Below are positions 1-13,833 of a stretch of 64,000 bases of DNA, one piece after another; the stretch's first letter is position 1; each line of letters starts with the position of its first letter. The notes below the pieces were generated by a model. That model had not been told where the DNA came from. It saw nothing but the letters and a program-made list of their open reading frames with translations, and made no database searches. The position numbers and the translations under genes are program-made. Source of the stretch: Anastatus disparis (taxonomy: Eukaryota; Arthropoda; Insecta; Hymenoptera; Eupelmidae); NCBI GenBank assembly GCA_017163975.1, contig JAFFSR010000244.1:13207501-13271500 (forward strand). Reading direction: 5' to 3'.

Positions 1-105
1 GTATGACACGGACGACGAGGTATTTGCCTCCCGGCATCGAGATGCCAATAGTGTGGCATGTATTGAGGACAAATGTTATATTCTCACCTTCAATGAATAT
101 TGTCG
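1..105 (+). CDS. BAH-domain protein (BAHD1-like), penultimate exon, 5' end outside window
   Basis: The first base completes a codon begun upstream. From position 2 the frame reads [20 protein letters not shown] and continues to a TGTCG end before a consensus donor (GTAAGT at 106). The stretch [19 protein letters not shown] followed by LTFNEYCR is typical of the second half of BAH domains in BAHD1-type proteins, which bind modified histone tails (BAHD1 recognises H3K27me3) and act in gene silencing in the nucleus. The exon has balanced base composition, unlike the AT-rich DNA around it. The reading frame runs uninterrupted into the next exon (phase 2 junction, split Arg codon). The family assignment is from memory of the motif; another BAH protein such as a winged-eye relative is possible. 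Everything N-terminal lies outside the window. Confidence 0.82.
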
Positions 106-630
106 GTAAGTACTTATCGGTCATGTTTAATATTTTTAATCTTTTTTTATTTTTAAATAAATGTTATTAATAATAATTATGCAATCATATTTTTTAAAAA
201 TATTAATTTGATAAATTTTTTATTAATGATTTAATGTAACGTAATATTTTTAATAAAATAAATGTTTATTATATTTAATAGTTTAACTTTGAAAGTATCT
301 AACATTAACAAATGCATTCATTAAAATTATTAACTCTATTATTGTATATTTTAAAATTTTTTGTATTTACTTTTACTTATTTTTATTTATTTTTATTTAT
401 TTATTCCCGGGTGTCAATTTTTTTTGTACATAAAAGTACATTTGAATGGCTTACATTATTTGAATACTCTGCGAATAATATAGACAATGAAAAATATCGA
501 AATACAAGCTTGAAATACATAAATGAAAGCATTTTATTAATTAATTATATTTTTTTATTATGTAGTATTATACTTAATTCATTAACATAATTCAAATGAA
601 TTTAAATTCATAAATATTTTTAATTTTTAG
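106..630 (+). other. Intron of the BAH-domain gene
   Basis: This 525-bp AT-rich intron is bounded by GTAAGT at 106 and a T-rich tract ending in TTTTTAG at 624-630. Removing it joins CG to G and keeps the BAH frame open. A 92-codon open frame inside it (312-590) is low-complexity Phe/Leu/Tyr sequence with no family resemblance and is taken as chance. Confidence 0.85.
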
Positions 631-817
631 GTACCGCAAGAATATCCGTAGGATTGAAGAAGGCCTTGATAGCCCGGGCCTCATAGTGCCACCGGGAGAT
701 CAACTTTACACACGTGAAAGTCGTCAGCCTCCAATACCCGTACCTCAGGATATGGTCCTGTTTTGTCGGAGAGTCTACGACTATCGCGGCAAGAAACTTG
801 TCAAGAATCCCGGATGA
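631..817 (+). CDS. BAH-domain protein (BAHD1-like), terminal coding exon
   Basis: After the acceptor at 630 the frame reads YRKNIRRIEEGLDSPGLIVP, then PPGDQLYTRESRQPPIPVPQ, then DMVLFCRRVYDYRGKKLVKN and PG, with a TGA stop at 815-817. The closing VLFCRRVYDYRGKKLVKNPG block is the conserved C-terminal end of BAHD1-type proteins, in which the BAH domain ends at or very near the C-terminus, so this is very likely the natural end of the protein. With the preceding exon, 97 residues are visible. GC content is clearly higher than in the flanking intron and 3' DNA. Known of the family: a chromatin-silencing scaffold. Inferred here: the same role. Which insect paralogue this is cannot be decided from the C-terminus alone. 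Confidence 0.84.
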
Positions 818-3800
818 CTCGATTAACCACAAAAAACGCGCGAAACGCATAAAAAAAAATTTAAAAAAAATCATATAAATATATACATAAATATATAAAT
901 ATATATAAAATAACAGCAACACCCAATGAGTCTCTGCTCAAAGGGGCGGAGCACCGAAAAACGAGGACGGAAACGAATCAGTAGAATGTACGTGTAATTT
1001 TTTTTTTTAAGAATGAATGATTTTAATGTAAAAATGAGATGATGAAGCAAAGAAAGAAAATTACGCATTGATATTCTAATGCGTATATCGAGCGTGTAGC
1101 TGAGACTAAAGAATGAACGTTTAAAAGTACGCCCTCGGTGGATTTGACAATTTTATAGATAAAAAAATGATGAAAAAAATAATAATAATAGTTAATGCGA
1201 AATAAGAAAAAAAATAACGATATTTTTTGCGAAAATAGTCTTTACACGCATTAAAGAGAGAGGGAGGCTAAGGGAGAAGTTGAAAGAAGATGAAGGGGGA
1301 ATATTTTTCAACTAGCGATAGACGAGGATGTTTTAAATGAATAAAATGAAGCCAGGGGCATTGACCACTTTAGCAAAATGGGATATCTTAATGTAAACGC
1401 GTGCAAGATTACTACGAAAGAAAATTAGCGTTTGCGATATGAAAAAAAAAATGCATTTTCCAACTACCGAGAGGTACTTCGCATTAGCGGTCCGTCTTTT
1501 TATTTTCTTTCGTCAATTAACAATTTTTTTCTTACGCTTTTTTTATGCTCGATTTATGATCTTTTTTTTTAGAAGAGAGAACCATGTGTAGTAAAAATCT
1601 ACTTTTTACAGATTTATATTAATGATTTTTTTTTATAAGTTTTACTTTTTTTCATAGATTGACATTTTACAATCATGTACTAATAAAAACCATGAAAAAA
1701 TTTTTTTTCAAGTATTTGATATACTTGCACATTATACACAGAGTACTATGACTATAGTACTAATTACATTTCGTATAAATGTTATACGAATATAATTACA
1801 ATAAATATAAATACTAAGTATTTATAAAATCTCTAAAATAACATAGATTACTGATTCCTTTTTATTTGGTTGTTTTTAATTAAATATTTCAATTAAAACA
1901 ACTATTTGATTTTTATTTCATACATCTAATGTGATTAACATTGAAATAAATTCTAGGTCGAACCTGTCCACTTACAACTAAAAACATATTTTATTTTGAA
2001 TTGAAATTTATTTTTTATCAGTTACATTTAAATTGTATGCGATGAATTTCACGATAATCGTATTTTTCTTATTTTGTTTCGATTATAAAGATGATTCTCT
2101 CTTCTGTGTAAGCCTCTGAAATATCGAGGTATTTAGAACGAATCTACAATGCATAAATTTTACGAATTATTGCGGTTGTAAATGTTTTGCTAAATAACAT
2201 TTAATAATAAATAAATTAATGAGTAGTATTGAGTGAGTTTTTTGTTCCACCCTACTGCAAGAATGATTGTTATGATTATATATAAATGTATACTCGATGG
2301 CAAAAAAACGCATAATTATATGAAATATTAAAAAAAATATATATATATTTTAAATATTAAATTGCGATTATTACGGACTATTACTATTGTACGGTTATAT
2401 TCAGTACTGGTTATATTATACTTTGTACTAGTTGTATTCCATTGAAATTCCAAGCGCTAGAAAAAAAAGACGTCGTTGATTTTGAATATTTACAATAGCA
2501 AAAGCTGCGTGGCGGGTGTTTTGTTAGAAATCATATTATTTAAAATTAATATATTTCTTATTATCATTATTAATAATATTATTATTCTATTGTATTATTT
2601 AATAACTAATATATTGGATCTATTCTTATAAGTTATTTCCGAAGTGCGAAAGAGTGTGAGAAAATGAATTAAAAAAGGTGAACAAGATAAAATTTTAGTA
2701 AAGCTAAAGTAAATTACAAGATGCTGATAAAAAAGATTAAAAAGAATGAAAAAAAAATATATTACGTTCTCAAAACTCAAACGTATGTATCGAATGTTTT
2801 CGAATATTCTTAAATAATCAAGACCAAGTAGTTTCTTAGCCGATTTCCTTTTTTTTATACTGAAAAGAAACAAATGAATTCGTATACAACATTTCCTTCT
2901 TTTTTCAATCGAGCATATTATACACACATTGTACGTGAACAGAATTTTTCTACTTAAAAAAATATGTCACTTTAATAAATATTTTTTGTCTTCTCGATAA
3001 GGGAGAAGATGAAAGAAAAATTAAGTAAATTGCGAAAACTGAGACATGTTTCTGCGTCGGGTTAAGATGGGAACAGTGCATACTTTAAATGAAAAAAAGA
3101 AGCATATCCTCCATTCATCTTGTTTGCATTATAGTCCACGAGAATCTTATAAATAACGGCGAAAGGATTATATTGTAACCGGAAGAACGTTTTGTTTTTT
3201 GAAGTTTAGAAGAAAAAACAGATACGTAAGGAAAGTTTGTTGGCATTAATCAAAAGAGTTAAAGTTATTAAAATGAGAAAAAAAGAGGATTGTAGAAAAC
3301 GTACGAGACGTAAAAAAAATTGAGTGAAAAAAATAGGGGAGAATTTAAGGTGCAGTTGCTGTAAACGATTATACATAAACTAGTAAATAATACATTTTCA
3401 TTGGTAAAAAGTAAAAAAAAGAAATAATAGTCCGACGGTTCTGCGTAGCGAAAAAACAAACACGAGATAATATTTTTCTCGATGCGTAATAACCATAGGC
3501 TGCCGATGAACAATAAAGAGTTCATCAATTTAAAAATAAAATTGGAAAAATTACTTTTTGAATATTAATGCCTTTGAGACGATGTATAGAGATCAATGGA
3601 TATCAGAAATTTTTGGAGATCTTAATAAAAACGTATATGAAAGCATGTAATCTTTATGTGTATTTGATGCTTATATGTATATAATTATATATTAATTATC
3701 ATTAACCGTCATAATCAAGATTACAATGATTCAAAGTTTACGTCGTTGTCTAAAAATTGTACTTCCTATTTTTTGTTCTATTTTTAAATTTAATCGTTGT

Positions 3801-6800
3801 CTGATAAAAAATTTTAGTGTTGGATTTGCTTGTTGTGTTAAAAAGGAAATAAACGATATGCGTTTATTGGGCATTTATCAGATATAATCAAAATCTATTT
3901 TCGAAAAAGAAACTTTTTATGTTGTTTCCAATAAAAAATCAGAATGGATTAAAAAAGAAAAACTGATCATAACATTATGTATTGACGGTATATTAGGTTT
4001 TTTAATATTTTAGTATTTTATATATTTCATTATATACAAATAATTAATATATATAATTATATATAATTATTGAATAAATGTAAATATTATATGTGTGGTT
4101 AAATTAAAATAAAAAATTGTTCAAATAAAAATAAATCAATTCGTTTCTTTTTTTTTAATTAGCTTCATAAATAAGCTAGATGTTTAAGGGTAACATTTTG
4201 TCTCGTAAAAAGTTAACAGGAAAAAAAGAAGAACTAATGAAAAAAAATCCAATAGTTATAAAAAAAAAACTGTTTTCGATATTTTTGCCTGTGATGTGAA
4301 ATGCGATGTGTAACCGTGCACTTATCCAAGCAACTCACGAACGTTTCGTCCTTTTGTACACGAATCGATCGCGCTTGAACATTTTCCAAAAAAAAAAATA
4401 ACGTCGCGTAATTTCATTGAACACTTGAAACTTGTGAGAAAAAAAAAGTAATGTGAACAAAAAAAACTCTGTAAAGTAGCGTTTATATTGATGTAAAAAG
4501 ATGAAAAAAAAAAAATGTCGTGCGACGAGCCGTTGGACCTAATTTAAAAGAAAAAAGTGAAAAAACATACAGCTGGCGAGCATACAAATACAATAAAGTT
4601 AATGAAAAAAAAAGAAAAGATTCAGAATTATTTCTACACGAAAATTTATGACGTAAGGGGTATATAAAGAATAAAATGATATACGAATACATATGAATAT
4701 ATTATATATATTTAGATAACTAGAGTGACAAAATATATAAATATTATATATATTATATAATTATATTTGGAAGAATATCGATGATGAGCGTTTTTTGAAA
4801 AGTTCTCAATGTATTTCTTTTTTTTTAAATCTAATCGTCTTCTTATAGATTTTTTTTAGAGCGATCGGGGCAAATTTTGATTTCGGATCAATGCGAGGGG
4901 ATATTATGTAAAATGGGGATAAAAGATTACGTAGGAAAAAAAACATATTAAGAAAAAAGTGCCACAATCGTTCCTAGCAATCTTTGCCCAAATTCTCTTC
5001 GCAAAACGTTTTTTCATAACTTAAGTATTAATTTTCTTCCTTGAGGTGTACAAGAATTTCAGTTTTTTTTTCAAATATCTTAATGAGTGGGATAACGAAA
5101 TTCTGAAGGAAAACGTTTTTTGTCACCATATAATGATTTTTCTTTATTTTTGGATTATGAATATAATAACCTTTATTGATATATAATATTATCATAATTA
5201 GAGATTTTGTTTAATTTGAACAGAAAAAGTAAAAAAGATTCTCATAAAAGTATCATATTTTTAAAATCTATTACCAATTATCATATCACTTGCTTTCTCG
5301 ACTTAAAAAATAATTAGTAAAACAGTTAAATAAATTATATCTCTAGTAAGTGGAAATTCAAATATTTTTATTATTAAATAATATATATAAAAGACAATAA
5401 AATACAGAATAAATATACTTGATCGAATATGTAATTAATGTAACTGAATTATTATTTCAAGTATATCAAATTATTGTGCTTGAAAATGATGGCTTATAAT
5501 ATTTGTGTTTTTAAATGCAGTCAAAAAGATACGTTATAACAAATGCAATTCAGATAAAATATTAATTTAGTAAAAATAAGTTATAAAAAAAATAAATAAT
5601 AATAAATTATCCATCTTGAATTAATTAAATTTTTTGAAAAAAAAGTATAGCCATAAATTATAAATATATATAAATATACAATAAACCAAAATTTGCAAAT
5701 TAAATTGCAAAATAATAATCCATAATATGTATATAAAAAAGGTGTAATGCGGGAACAGTAACATGTAAATAATACAATTATTTTTTTTTCTTTCTTGCTT
5801 GAATTCAAATTTTTTCAAATAAACAAATAGAAATTATTGAAAACACAGAAATAAAAAACTTTTCATTTAGAATTTCGCGTTCGCCCACTATAAAAAAAAA
5901 GATGCACAGCCGGAATAAAATATTAAACGCAATGAACATTAAATGCTTTTGTTTTTAATTTCTTTACGAGAAAAACAGAGAAAATGGTTATGCGTGATGA
6001 ATAAACGAGCGTGAGAATGATTGCGATTGTAAAACGCTTTTGTCGTTCTCAGCAGTAATTAGTACCTCTGTTATTTAGTACAACTGCTCTAGTATTCACA
6101 ATTTACGATCGTTTGAAGAAAAAAAAAATTATCTTTAATTTTTTATCATACATGTTTACAAAAAAAAACTTAAAGTTAAAAAATATTTATTGCAAAACTA
6201 TAGTTTTTATTAATTAATAATTTTATAAATATTTTAATTAAAAATTAATTGAATTAAAAGTTTAGGCATTGTCGTTATTAGAAGTTTAAATTTAAATGAA
6301 GTAATTAAAATAAATGTCTTTTTAGCGGTACTTTTTAATGTATGAGAACGCTTGCGTAAAATAACCTGAACAAAGTTTTTTTCCGTGAAAAACTCATGTA
6401 ATTGTTTCTTCTTTTTATCAAGAGCTTGTGTCTCTCGTATGTAGTTCTTTATACATATGTGTGCGCTTCGTAGAGAAAAAAAAATAAGTATGTCTTTTTA
6501 TCTCCTGAATTTAAAAAAGGAGATGAAAAAACAAACGTAAATAGTTGAAAAAAAAGCTAAAAGCTGTCGTTATGTTCGTAATAAAAAGAAAAAATGAAAA
6601 AAAAAAATAACAATTGTATTCTCGACAAAACTATCTCTGGATATTCGTGATTTTTAGGCTCTGGTTAAAAAAAAAACTAAGAATTAACACAATGTCGGAA
6701 GTGAATTAATTCTATAAACAATGGAGGTATGCGCCGTTTCAATAGTGAAGTGAGAGAAGAAAAAATAAGTGACAATTTGCAATTTTTTCTCGGTGGTGTA

Positions 6801-6990
6801 CATTATTAAAATAAAAAAAAAAGATTAAGTAATAAAAAAAAAATAAAGAAACAGGAGCGAGCGCAGTGTTTAGACAGTAGATAAGAATGCAGGAGATGGG
6901 AAAAATAAAAAAAAACTTGTATCATTGTAAAAAGCTGCGACGGAGGCCGAAATGTTCAATAAATTCTTTGATCGAGCTCGGTGGAAAATT
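818..6990 (+). other. A-rich non-coding DNA, possible very long 3' UTR of the BAH gene
   Basis: No coding exon is visible. The + strand shows many runs of 6-10 A, interleaved with moderately complex G/A-rich stretches, from the stop codon to about 6.97 kb. The pattern then weakens. AATAAA hexamers occur at 1340-1345 and, just before the change in composition, at 6958-6963, followed by a G/T-rich stretch. This would fit a 3' UTR of up to about 6.1 kb. It is an inference from composition; earlier polyadenylation or plain intergenic DNA is equally allowed without RNA data. Short open frames on the minus strand here are low-complexity Phe/Ile/Tyr sequences and are not called. Confidence 0.35.
6958..6963 (+). 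promoter_or_regulatory. Candidate polyadenylation signal AATAAA
   Basis: A canonical hexamer is followed within about 40 bases by a G/T-containing stretch and a run of T. It lies where the A-rich asymmetry after the BAH gene ends. Many AATAAA hexamers occur by chance in DNA this AT-rich, so the call rests on position only. Confidence 0.25.
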
Positions 6991-9900
6991 GACTTTTTTT
7001 CTTACATCCTTAAGCACCTATTATTTCCTTTATTTCCATTAGATATTTATTATTAAGAAATTGGATTATTTAATGTCAGATATTGTTATGAGCTGAAAAA
7101 TCATATTTAAAAAAATGGCAAAATTAAAATAATAAATGTGCGTAACAAAAATATACTCAACATTAATCATATTGTCGTAACTTACTGTATTACGTTATGC
7201 GCATATTGTGTGCAATTTTAAATCCTACATGATGTATATATATATATATATATATAAACAATTGTCAGAATTATTTAAGTTTTGCTTCTTATGAAATTGA
7301 TTAAAAAATTAAATTATTTTGTCAATTGTTTACTTGGATATTACATTAAGTACTCGTTTTTTTTGTAATGTGCTATGTGTGTAAGTGCTTCGGATTAAAA
7401 ATATATAATACTTTGAAAATTTTATTTTTAAGAACTCTATAAAATGAAATGAGAGCTTAATAATGAAGAAAAAAATATAAGTTGAGGAGGATTGAATTGT
7501 CGAAGAATAGGTTTCTATTTTCCAATGCCATTTCCATTACGATGTATTTAAGTCAATATCGTAAGTGTTACAGTCTCTTATTAAACCAAATAGAATACAA
7601 AATTTCAATTGTTTTGCACAATTGTAATATTTAACAAACATTAAATTTTCAATGAGGTGAAAATAAATAGTAAATTTTATTATTTTAAAGTAAAACTTAA
7701 TTGTTTTTAAAAAATAATAGATTTTCATAGATTAATTATTATATGTGAATTAATTTTTAGAAATAAAAATTTGTGAAATAGAGAAATTGTTGAAAAAAAT
7801 TTTGCAAATACAAATTTTAATACTTTATTTTTTTAAATGCTTAACTAATTTGAAAATCATTGAGAAGAACAAATTCTTTACGATGGTCGAGATACGTATA
7901 ATCTATTTTTATATTAATGAGGTTCACTTTTTACTTTTAATAACTTTTCTAAACTATGATTTGAAACTTATACTATTTTATACATAAAAGAAAAATTTTT
8001 GAAAACCCAAAGTATCAAGACATTTCGGTAGATCAGTAGCGAATCGTCTACGTTCAATAGCATTATCTTTATTGCCTAGATTTTAAAATAAAAATTTTAT
8101 TACACATATTTAAAAATATTAAAAAATTTCAAGTCAAAACGTTAAAAAAATTAATCTACATTAAAAGAAATATGTGAATACAGACTATTCACAATGTTAT
8201 CTGCCATTAATTATTCAAGTAAGGTGAAATTACATCATTTAACATTTGAGCTCAATAAGATCTATTTCAAAAGGAGCGACATTTGCTGGACGATAATACG
8301 ATTAAAGGTTGTTTAATAAACTTTGAATAACGCTAAAACATTGAGCACCTATGTCATTCAAATCGATTTAACGATCTTATTACAGCATATAAAATGTCAT
8401 TATTTTTTACTAGGAAGCGTATCTTTATCAATTTTAAAAATTTTTAATTGCAACATTATTCAAGTCACTTTTAAAATTAAATTAAAATAAAATAATTATG
8501 AACGTCATTTCATTGCAAGAAAGTTTTGACTCACTAATAAGTTAAAAATTAGTTTCTTAATAGAATATTTTGATAAAAGAATAAATTACTAATTCATCGA
8601 ATAGTATTGTTGTCTATTGTCACAAGAAAATTGCGTTTTAAAAATTTAATATAGAGCGTTATTTAAAATTTTATGCATACTAAATCAAAAAGTTCTCTCC
8701 TTACTTAAAACCACTGGTGTAACGTTCAAAAAATTTTTTTTATTTGTTTTAATTTTGTTTATTTTCGTTGACATATTTAGACTCAAAGCTACAAAGAAAA
8801 AAAGTTTGTAAAATATATATATTTATAGTCATTAAATTATTAGTGATTAATGGCTAGTCGTCGTTTCAACTCAAAAAATAGTGTTAAAAAATCTGAAAAA
8901 ATTTATTAATAGTTGTCTATTATTTTAACTAATATTACACTTCAAAAGTTTATTTTACTATGTTTTATATTTCAAAAGTTGTTTATTTAGCGATTTATAA
9001 TAAAAAAAATTGTTTACAGCAAATTTTTTATATAAAAATATTTGACTTGAAAATTTAGCCTGTGGTAAACATGACCTACATTACTGGCGAAAAGTTAAAC
9101 ATTGGTTGAAAAAAACTGATAGGGCAGCCAATTTACATATACAAATTTTTTAGTAAATCGTATAAAAATGTTACAATATTAAAATTTAAAATTAATTTTC
9201 TGATTAGAATAAAATCATTCGAATTGAATTTTCCATTTTTTTTCTCGTTTCAAAATCATTGTTTTTTATCTCTACAATGAAAATTGAAAAAAAAAGATTA
9301 ATTTCAAATAAGCCTTGCCATAATCATACCACTAAACAAAAATAAGATCTCATTAAAGTTTTGTTAACTTCTCGAATTCTGTTTTTCTTATCTACGTTAT
9401 CATTTTAAATGTTCACTTTACGTATTTCTTGCCGTGTTTGCTTATTCCTTATATATTCGCTTCTCTATATAAAATTTGCATCTCTGAAATCTTACCATCT
9501 CCAAAGTATGTAGATCTACCTGTTTGGAGAATTCATATATTTTTTTTAGGAAAATGCTATGCTTTTTTTATACATTTCCTTTTATTTTTTTTGGTTGATC
9601 GGACGTGAGAACTGGTAGTATTTTCAAGTCTTATCGAATCTCCCCTTTGTCGTATGTCTGCAAAGCGTGCTGCTGGCCATTTAAATGCATGCGTTATTTT
9701 CTTTTCGCCATTACACGAATATTCGAAAATATAAGCTTATTATCGATGCCCATTGATTCGATATGTATGTGATTTTAAAATTAACAAGAAAGATAAAAAT
9801 TTGTCATTAGCTTTGGTTAATTTGGATGTGCTTAAATGCTTAAGGGAACTCGTTTTATTAATTGCAGCCATTTATATATGATCAAAAGATTTTTTTGAAA

Positions 9901-12900
9901 AGTTTAGCGTTTAATAAGCTTAACTTTTTTTAATTTTTTGTACCAGAATTATTTAAATGAAAAAAAAAATTATATTTATTAAACAATATTTATATATATA
10001 AATATATAATAATCTATTAATATATAGTTAATTGCTTATCAATAATTGGGCATTAAATGCTACGATTTCGATGATGTTTTTCTATAGTCGGTGCTATTTT
10101 ATAATAAACGAAAAGACATTACCATTAAAAAAGTTTCTTTTGATAAAATTTTAATAATAATCGCATCAATATTGTCATTAAAAAAATTAGAGGAAAAATT
10201 AATAGAATTTTATCGATTAGCAATATTTATTTATTTTTCACTAAAAAGAAAATATTTATTAGTACACTATCAACATGGCACCTCGTGTTATCTAACTGTT
10301 GATATTATTTGAGCAATGTAAATTTGATTAGTCTATTAGTTAGTAAGATTTATGATAAGAACAACGGAATTTGTAAGCTTTCAAGCTTTTTATGAAACTC
10401 TATAAGATTATTTGCGTTAGAAATAGTAAGCTGCTTGTAGATGAATGCTGGTGCATCATTAGAAAAATTTTTATCAAATTATATATATAATTAAATATAA
10501 AACTATGATGGGAACCAAATAATTAAAGTTGAATTTGTAATTTAATTATATCAACGGAGTTTAATAAGTCACGCCAAACATTTGTTTCAACACTTACATT
10601 TATAATGAATTTAAACTTTCGCACATCATCAAGTAAAAATCTCGTTACCCACTTATCACTCCAATAGACATTGAAATACCAAAGCTCTCTTTCTTCCACT
10701 CATAAACGTCTGTTACATCTCTATATCCGCCTTAGCATCATCACAAGTTCCGCTAAATAGAAAATAAAAAGAAAGAAAGGGCACACACATTCTTACACAC
10801 AATGAACAAGAATGTTGCAACGGTCACTCTTAACCTTTTTCAAAAGAAAAATACAAAGCGTTAAGAAAAACCGTATAACTATATTCTCTCTCATAAGAGA
10901 TTATAAATCCTCTTCTCGAAAGAGAAAAGAAAGAAAGAAAAAAAAGAGAAACGAAGGTCTTACTTTTTTTTTTAATCCTCGAGTCAAAAACGCCATCACG
11001 AGCGTACATCGTGCCTTGGCTTTGGATTTAAGGCTTAAATTAATTCGATTAATAGATTCCTTGACTAGAATTTCGCCGCTTCTCCTTTCTTCTACCTTTT
11101 TTTTCTCTCTTTATATTAAAACATCGTATGGAATGAATAGGATCAATAGAACGGCCGAGTCGAGTGGTTTGACTATGCGTTTATATATATCTTTTTATCT
11201 ATTAAGGTGTTACAATCGTGTGGATATTATAAGTATAAGGAAACAAAAAAAAAAAAATTTTTTTTTGAGGTCAGCCGTGTATAAGGGCATATATACACGT
11301 TTGTTTATTGGTACAAAAGATGTTTTTTATTCTCTCGTGTGTGAGAAACCGATTGCAGATCTTTGACTTGTTATATATTTACACACACATACACGATCTT
11401 TTGGATAGGTGCTGCGAGAAATCCTCATAGAAAGTATGCGAGAATGTTTAGGGGAATGAAAAAAAAATGTTCTAGGTTCATTTGTATATCAATGATCGAA
11501 TCTTGTTAAAACTAAATAATTTAAAATTTACAAAATACTTGCGATAGGGTATACTAAAAATGTTTGACATTTCTTTTCTTTGTTAATTTAAAATTTTCTC
11601 AGTATTCAAAAGAATGAATGATCATCATAATAATTTATTCAGATAACGTTTATGTTGAAATAATCCTAAAAATAAAAATATAAACAATTTTTCAATTTTT
11701 TTATATTGTACTTTTAAAAAGATTATCTTGTAAATAAATAAAAATAGTTAAAAAACGTGCTTCGATTATTGATGACAATTCAATTATACAATAATCAAAT
11801 TTGAGTTTAATTTCGATACTGAATGATTTATAGTCAGGTTATTCAATAAACGCATTCGGAATGTTGCAGCTGATTTTATAGTTATATTGTTACAATAAAA
11901 GTTTTTTAATGTATATTTTTTTAAAAACATACATTTTTATTTTTTTGTCGAAATGTATAACAAATTTGAAATTAAATGAAGAATCAATCAAGCAAAGAAT
12001 ATGTTTTATTTATAAAAAAACGAAATAAAATTTTATATTATTTTTATCATTATTAAGAATAAACAAAGATTTCAATCTAAAAATATCTATTGAAAATTCT
12101 CATTTGGTTAAGTTTAAATTTCCATAATCAATCAACGATTAAACCGTTTTTCATTTAAATCTCCCCATACCCGGCCACAAAAATAAAGCTTACTCACACC
12201 ACACTATTTTTTCTTTGCGAGAGATAATTAAATCAACGCCGAGTGCAAATGCACATCGCAATAAAAACAAAAAGTAAAAAAAGAGAGAGAGAGAAAAAAA
12301 AGGAAAAATAGAAACACAGTCAGACGAAATACCTTTGTACCGCTCCTGTTTCGTCGGCTTCTACCCTTTGTCCATTCTCTCTTTTTCCTTTTCTCCTCTT
12401 TCGCTACAATCATTTTACTTCGCGTCCTTCGAAGAGAAATCGCCGCCAGTGAAAAAAGAAAATAAATAAAAAAAAAGGAGAGAAAAAATTTTAAAGAAAG
12501 AACAAGGTGCTCGCATGAATGAACGCCAGTGAGGTGTTTCTTCCTCCTCTTCTTCTTCTTTCGTAGTATTTTTTTCTCTATTCTTTTCATATACCTTTCG
12601 TTTCCTTTTTGATTTTTGCCTTGATTCTCTTTTTCTCCGGCTTCCTTTATTTTTTTCTTTTGCGACCACACGAGATCCGGATTAAGATAATGCCTTTTAA
12701 TTTCTGGTCCACTCTCATTTGACTGGGACTTTTGTTTCGTAGCGTAAATGTACGATCTTCTAAATTAAAATGTTCAATTTTTCTGAATGATGAAATAGTA
12801 AGATCTAGATTGAATAGAGATCCAATATAGAAATATCAAAATTAATAAAATTGTTATTTAAAGCGCAGTATACAGTTTATAAATGAATGGAATTTATGTT

Positions 12901-13671
12901 TAAATGTATCATACTAAAATGTAACATTAATATGAATAAAAATTTTAATAAATTAAAAGTTCGTGTTTAAAGTAATTTACAATTTTTCGTATTTAAAATT
13001 TCAATTAAAATTTTGAAATCCATCTAAAAAATATTTAAAAAAATTAATTTTTGCAAAAGAAAATAATTTTTTTATTAAAAAATACTGCTACCCTACACCT
13101 AGTTTTGATGTTTATAAGAATAAAAAACTTGATCTTTTTCCAACTATTATTTAAATATTTACAAAAATAGTCATATTCGCCATAAAAAGAAACGTTTCTT
13201 ATAAAGAAAGTATCATATTGATAAAGAAAATTTTTTATTGTGTTTTGATATATTTCTATATTTATACTCATTGATTTAAAAAAGTGATTTTTAATAAATA
13301 TCTATTATACCTTTAGAAATATCTTATGCATAAAATTTATTAATATTGAACGTAAAATTTTTATTAATAGTGAATTGATTTTGCTATCTTTGTCCAATCA
13401 AACGTTTTTTACTCAAACATAATATGTTATAACTGCAAATTAAAAGTTGAACACTTTAGATATGATTATTAGGAATTTTGTTACCTTTTGGCGTTGTGTA
13501 CTATTCTCAAAAAAAAAATTTATAGCATATTTTTTCCTTTTGCATAATATTTTTAGTAATCATAGCTAGAGTGTTCAAGTTTTAATTTCAAATTATATAA
13601 CAAGTAATATTTGAGTTAAAAAGAAGAAATCAGCTGACGATAGCAGTAATTATTCTTTTTTTTAAATTTTA
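6991..13671. other. Intergenic AT-rich DNA, no gene seen
   Basis: I see no exon, RNA gene or recognisable mobile element. The stretch holds homopolymer runs, an 11-unit TA microsatellite at 7235-7256, and a 184-codon open frame at 10812-11366. That frame is rich in Lys/Arg and then Phe/Ser low-complexity sequence and does not resemble a protein family. A CT-rich zone at 12230-12670 produces long but low-complexity minus-strand frames. Confidence 0.6.
7235..7256. repeat. TA dinucleotide microsatellite (11 units)
   Basis: Uninterrupted alternating TA for 22 bases in intergenic DNA. Confidence 0.9.
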
Positions 13672-13833
13672 TTTAACGTCGCTGTATTTATATTATTGAT
13701 TGCGATGCTAATTAGCGGCGGAGGTTTTTTCAGTGTGTTCGTGAACTTCAGCACGTGTAACGTACAGTGGGGCTTGTATCAATCGGCCGCCGAGAGCGGG
13801 ATTCGAACTCGGAACCTCGAGATTACGAATTCT
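13672..13833 (-). mobile_element. tRNA-derived SINE, 5'-truncated copy
   Basis: On the minus strand this matches the window's SINE family from the B box onward: a GGTTCGAATCC-like B box (seen on + as GGATTCGAACTCGG), the CTCGGCCG junction, the body with ACATGTGCT-like and TTCACAAACACACTG-like motifs, the CCTCCGTCGCTAATTAGC block and the terminal ACAGCGACGTTAAAT. The 5' head with the A box is missing, so the copy cannot be transcribed from its own promoter. It lies head-to-head with the + copy at 14486, the two 3' tails facing outward. Confidence 0.85.

Noticed and set aside
10812..11366. 184-codon open frame upstream of netrin
   Set aside because: Begins in a Lys/Arg-rich simple stretch and continues as Phe/Ser/Leu-rich sequence; no domain, no exon-like composition, no splice context.
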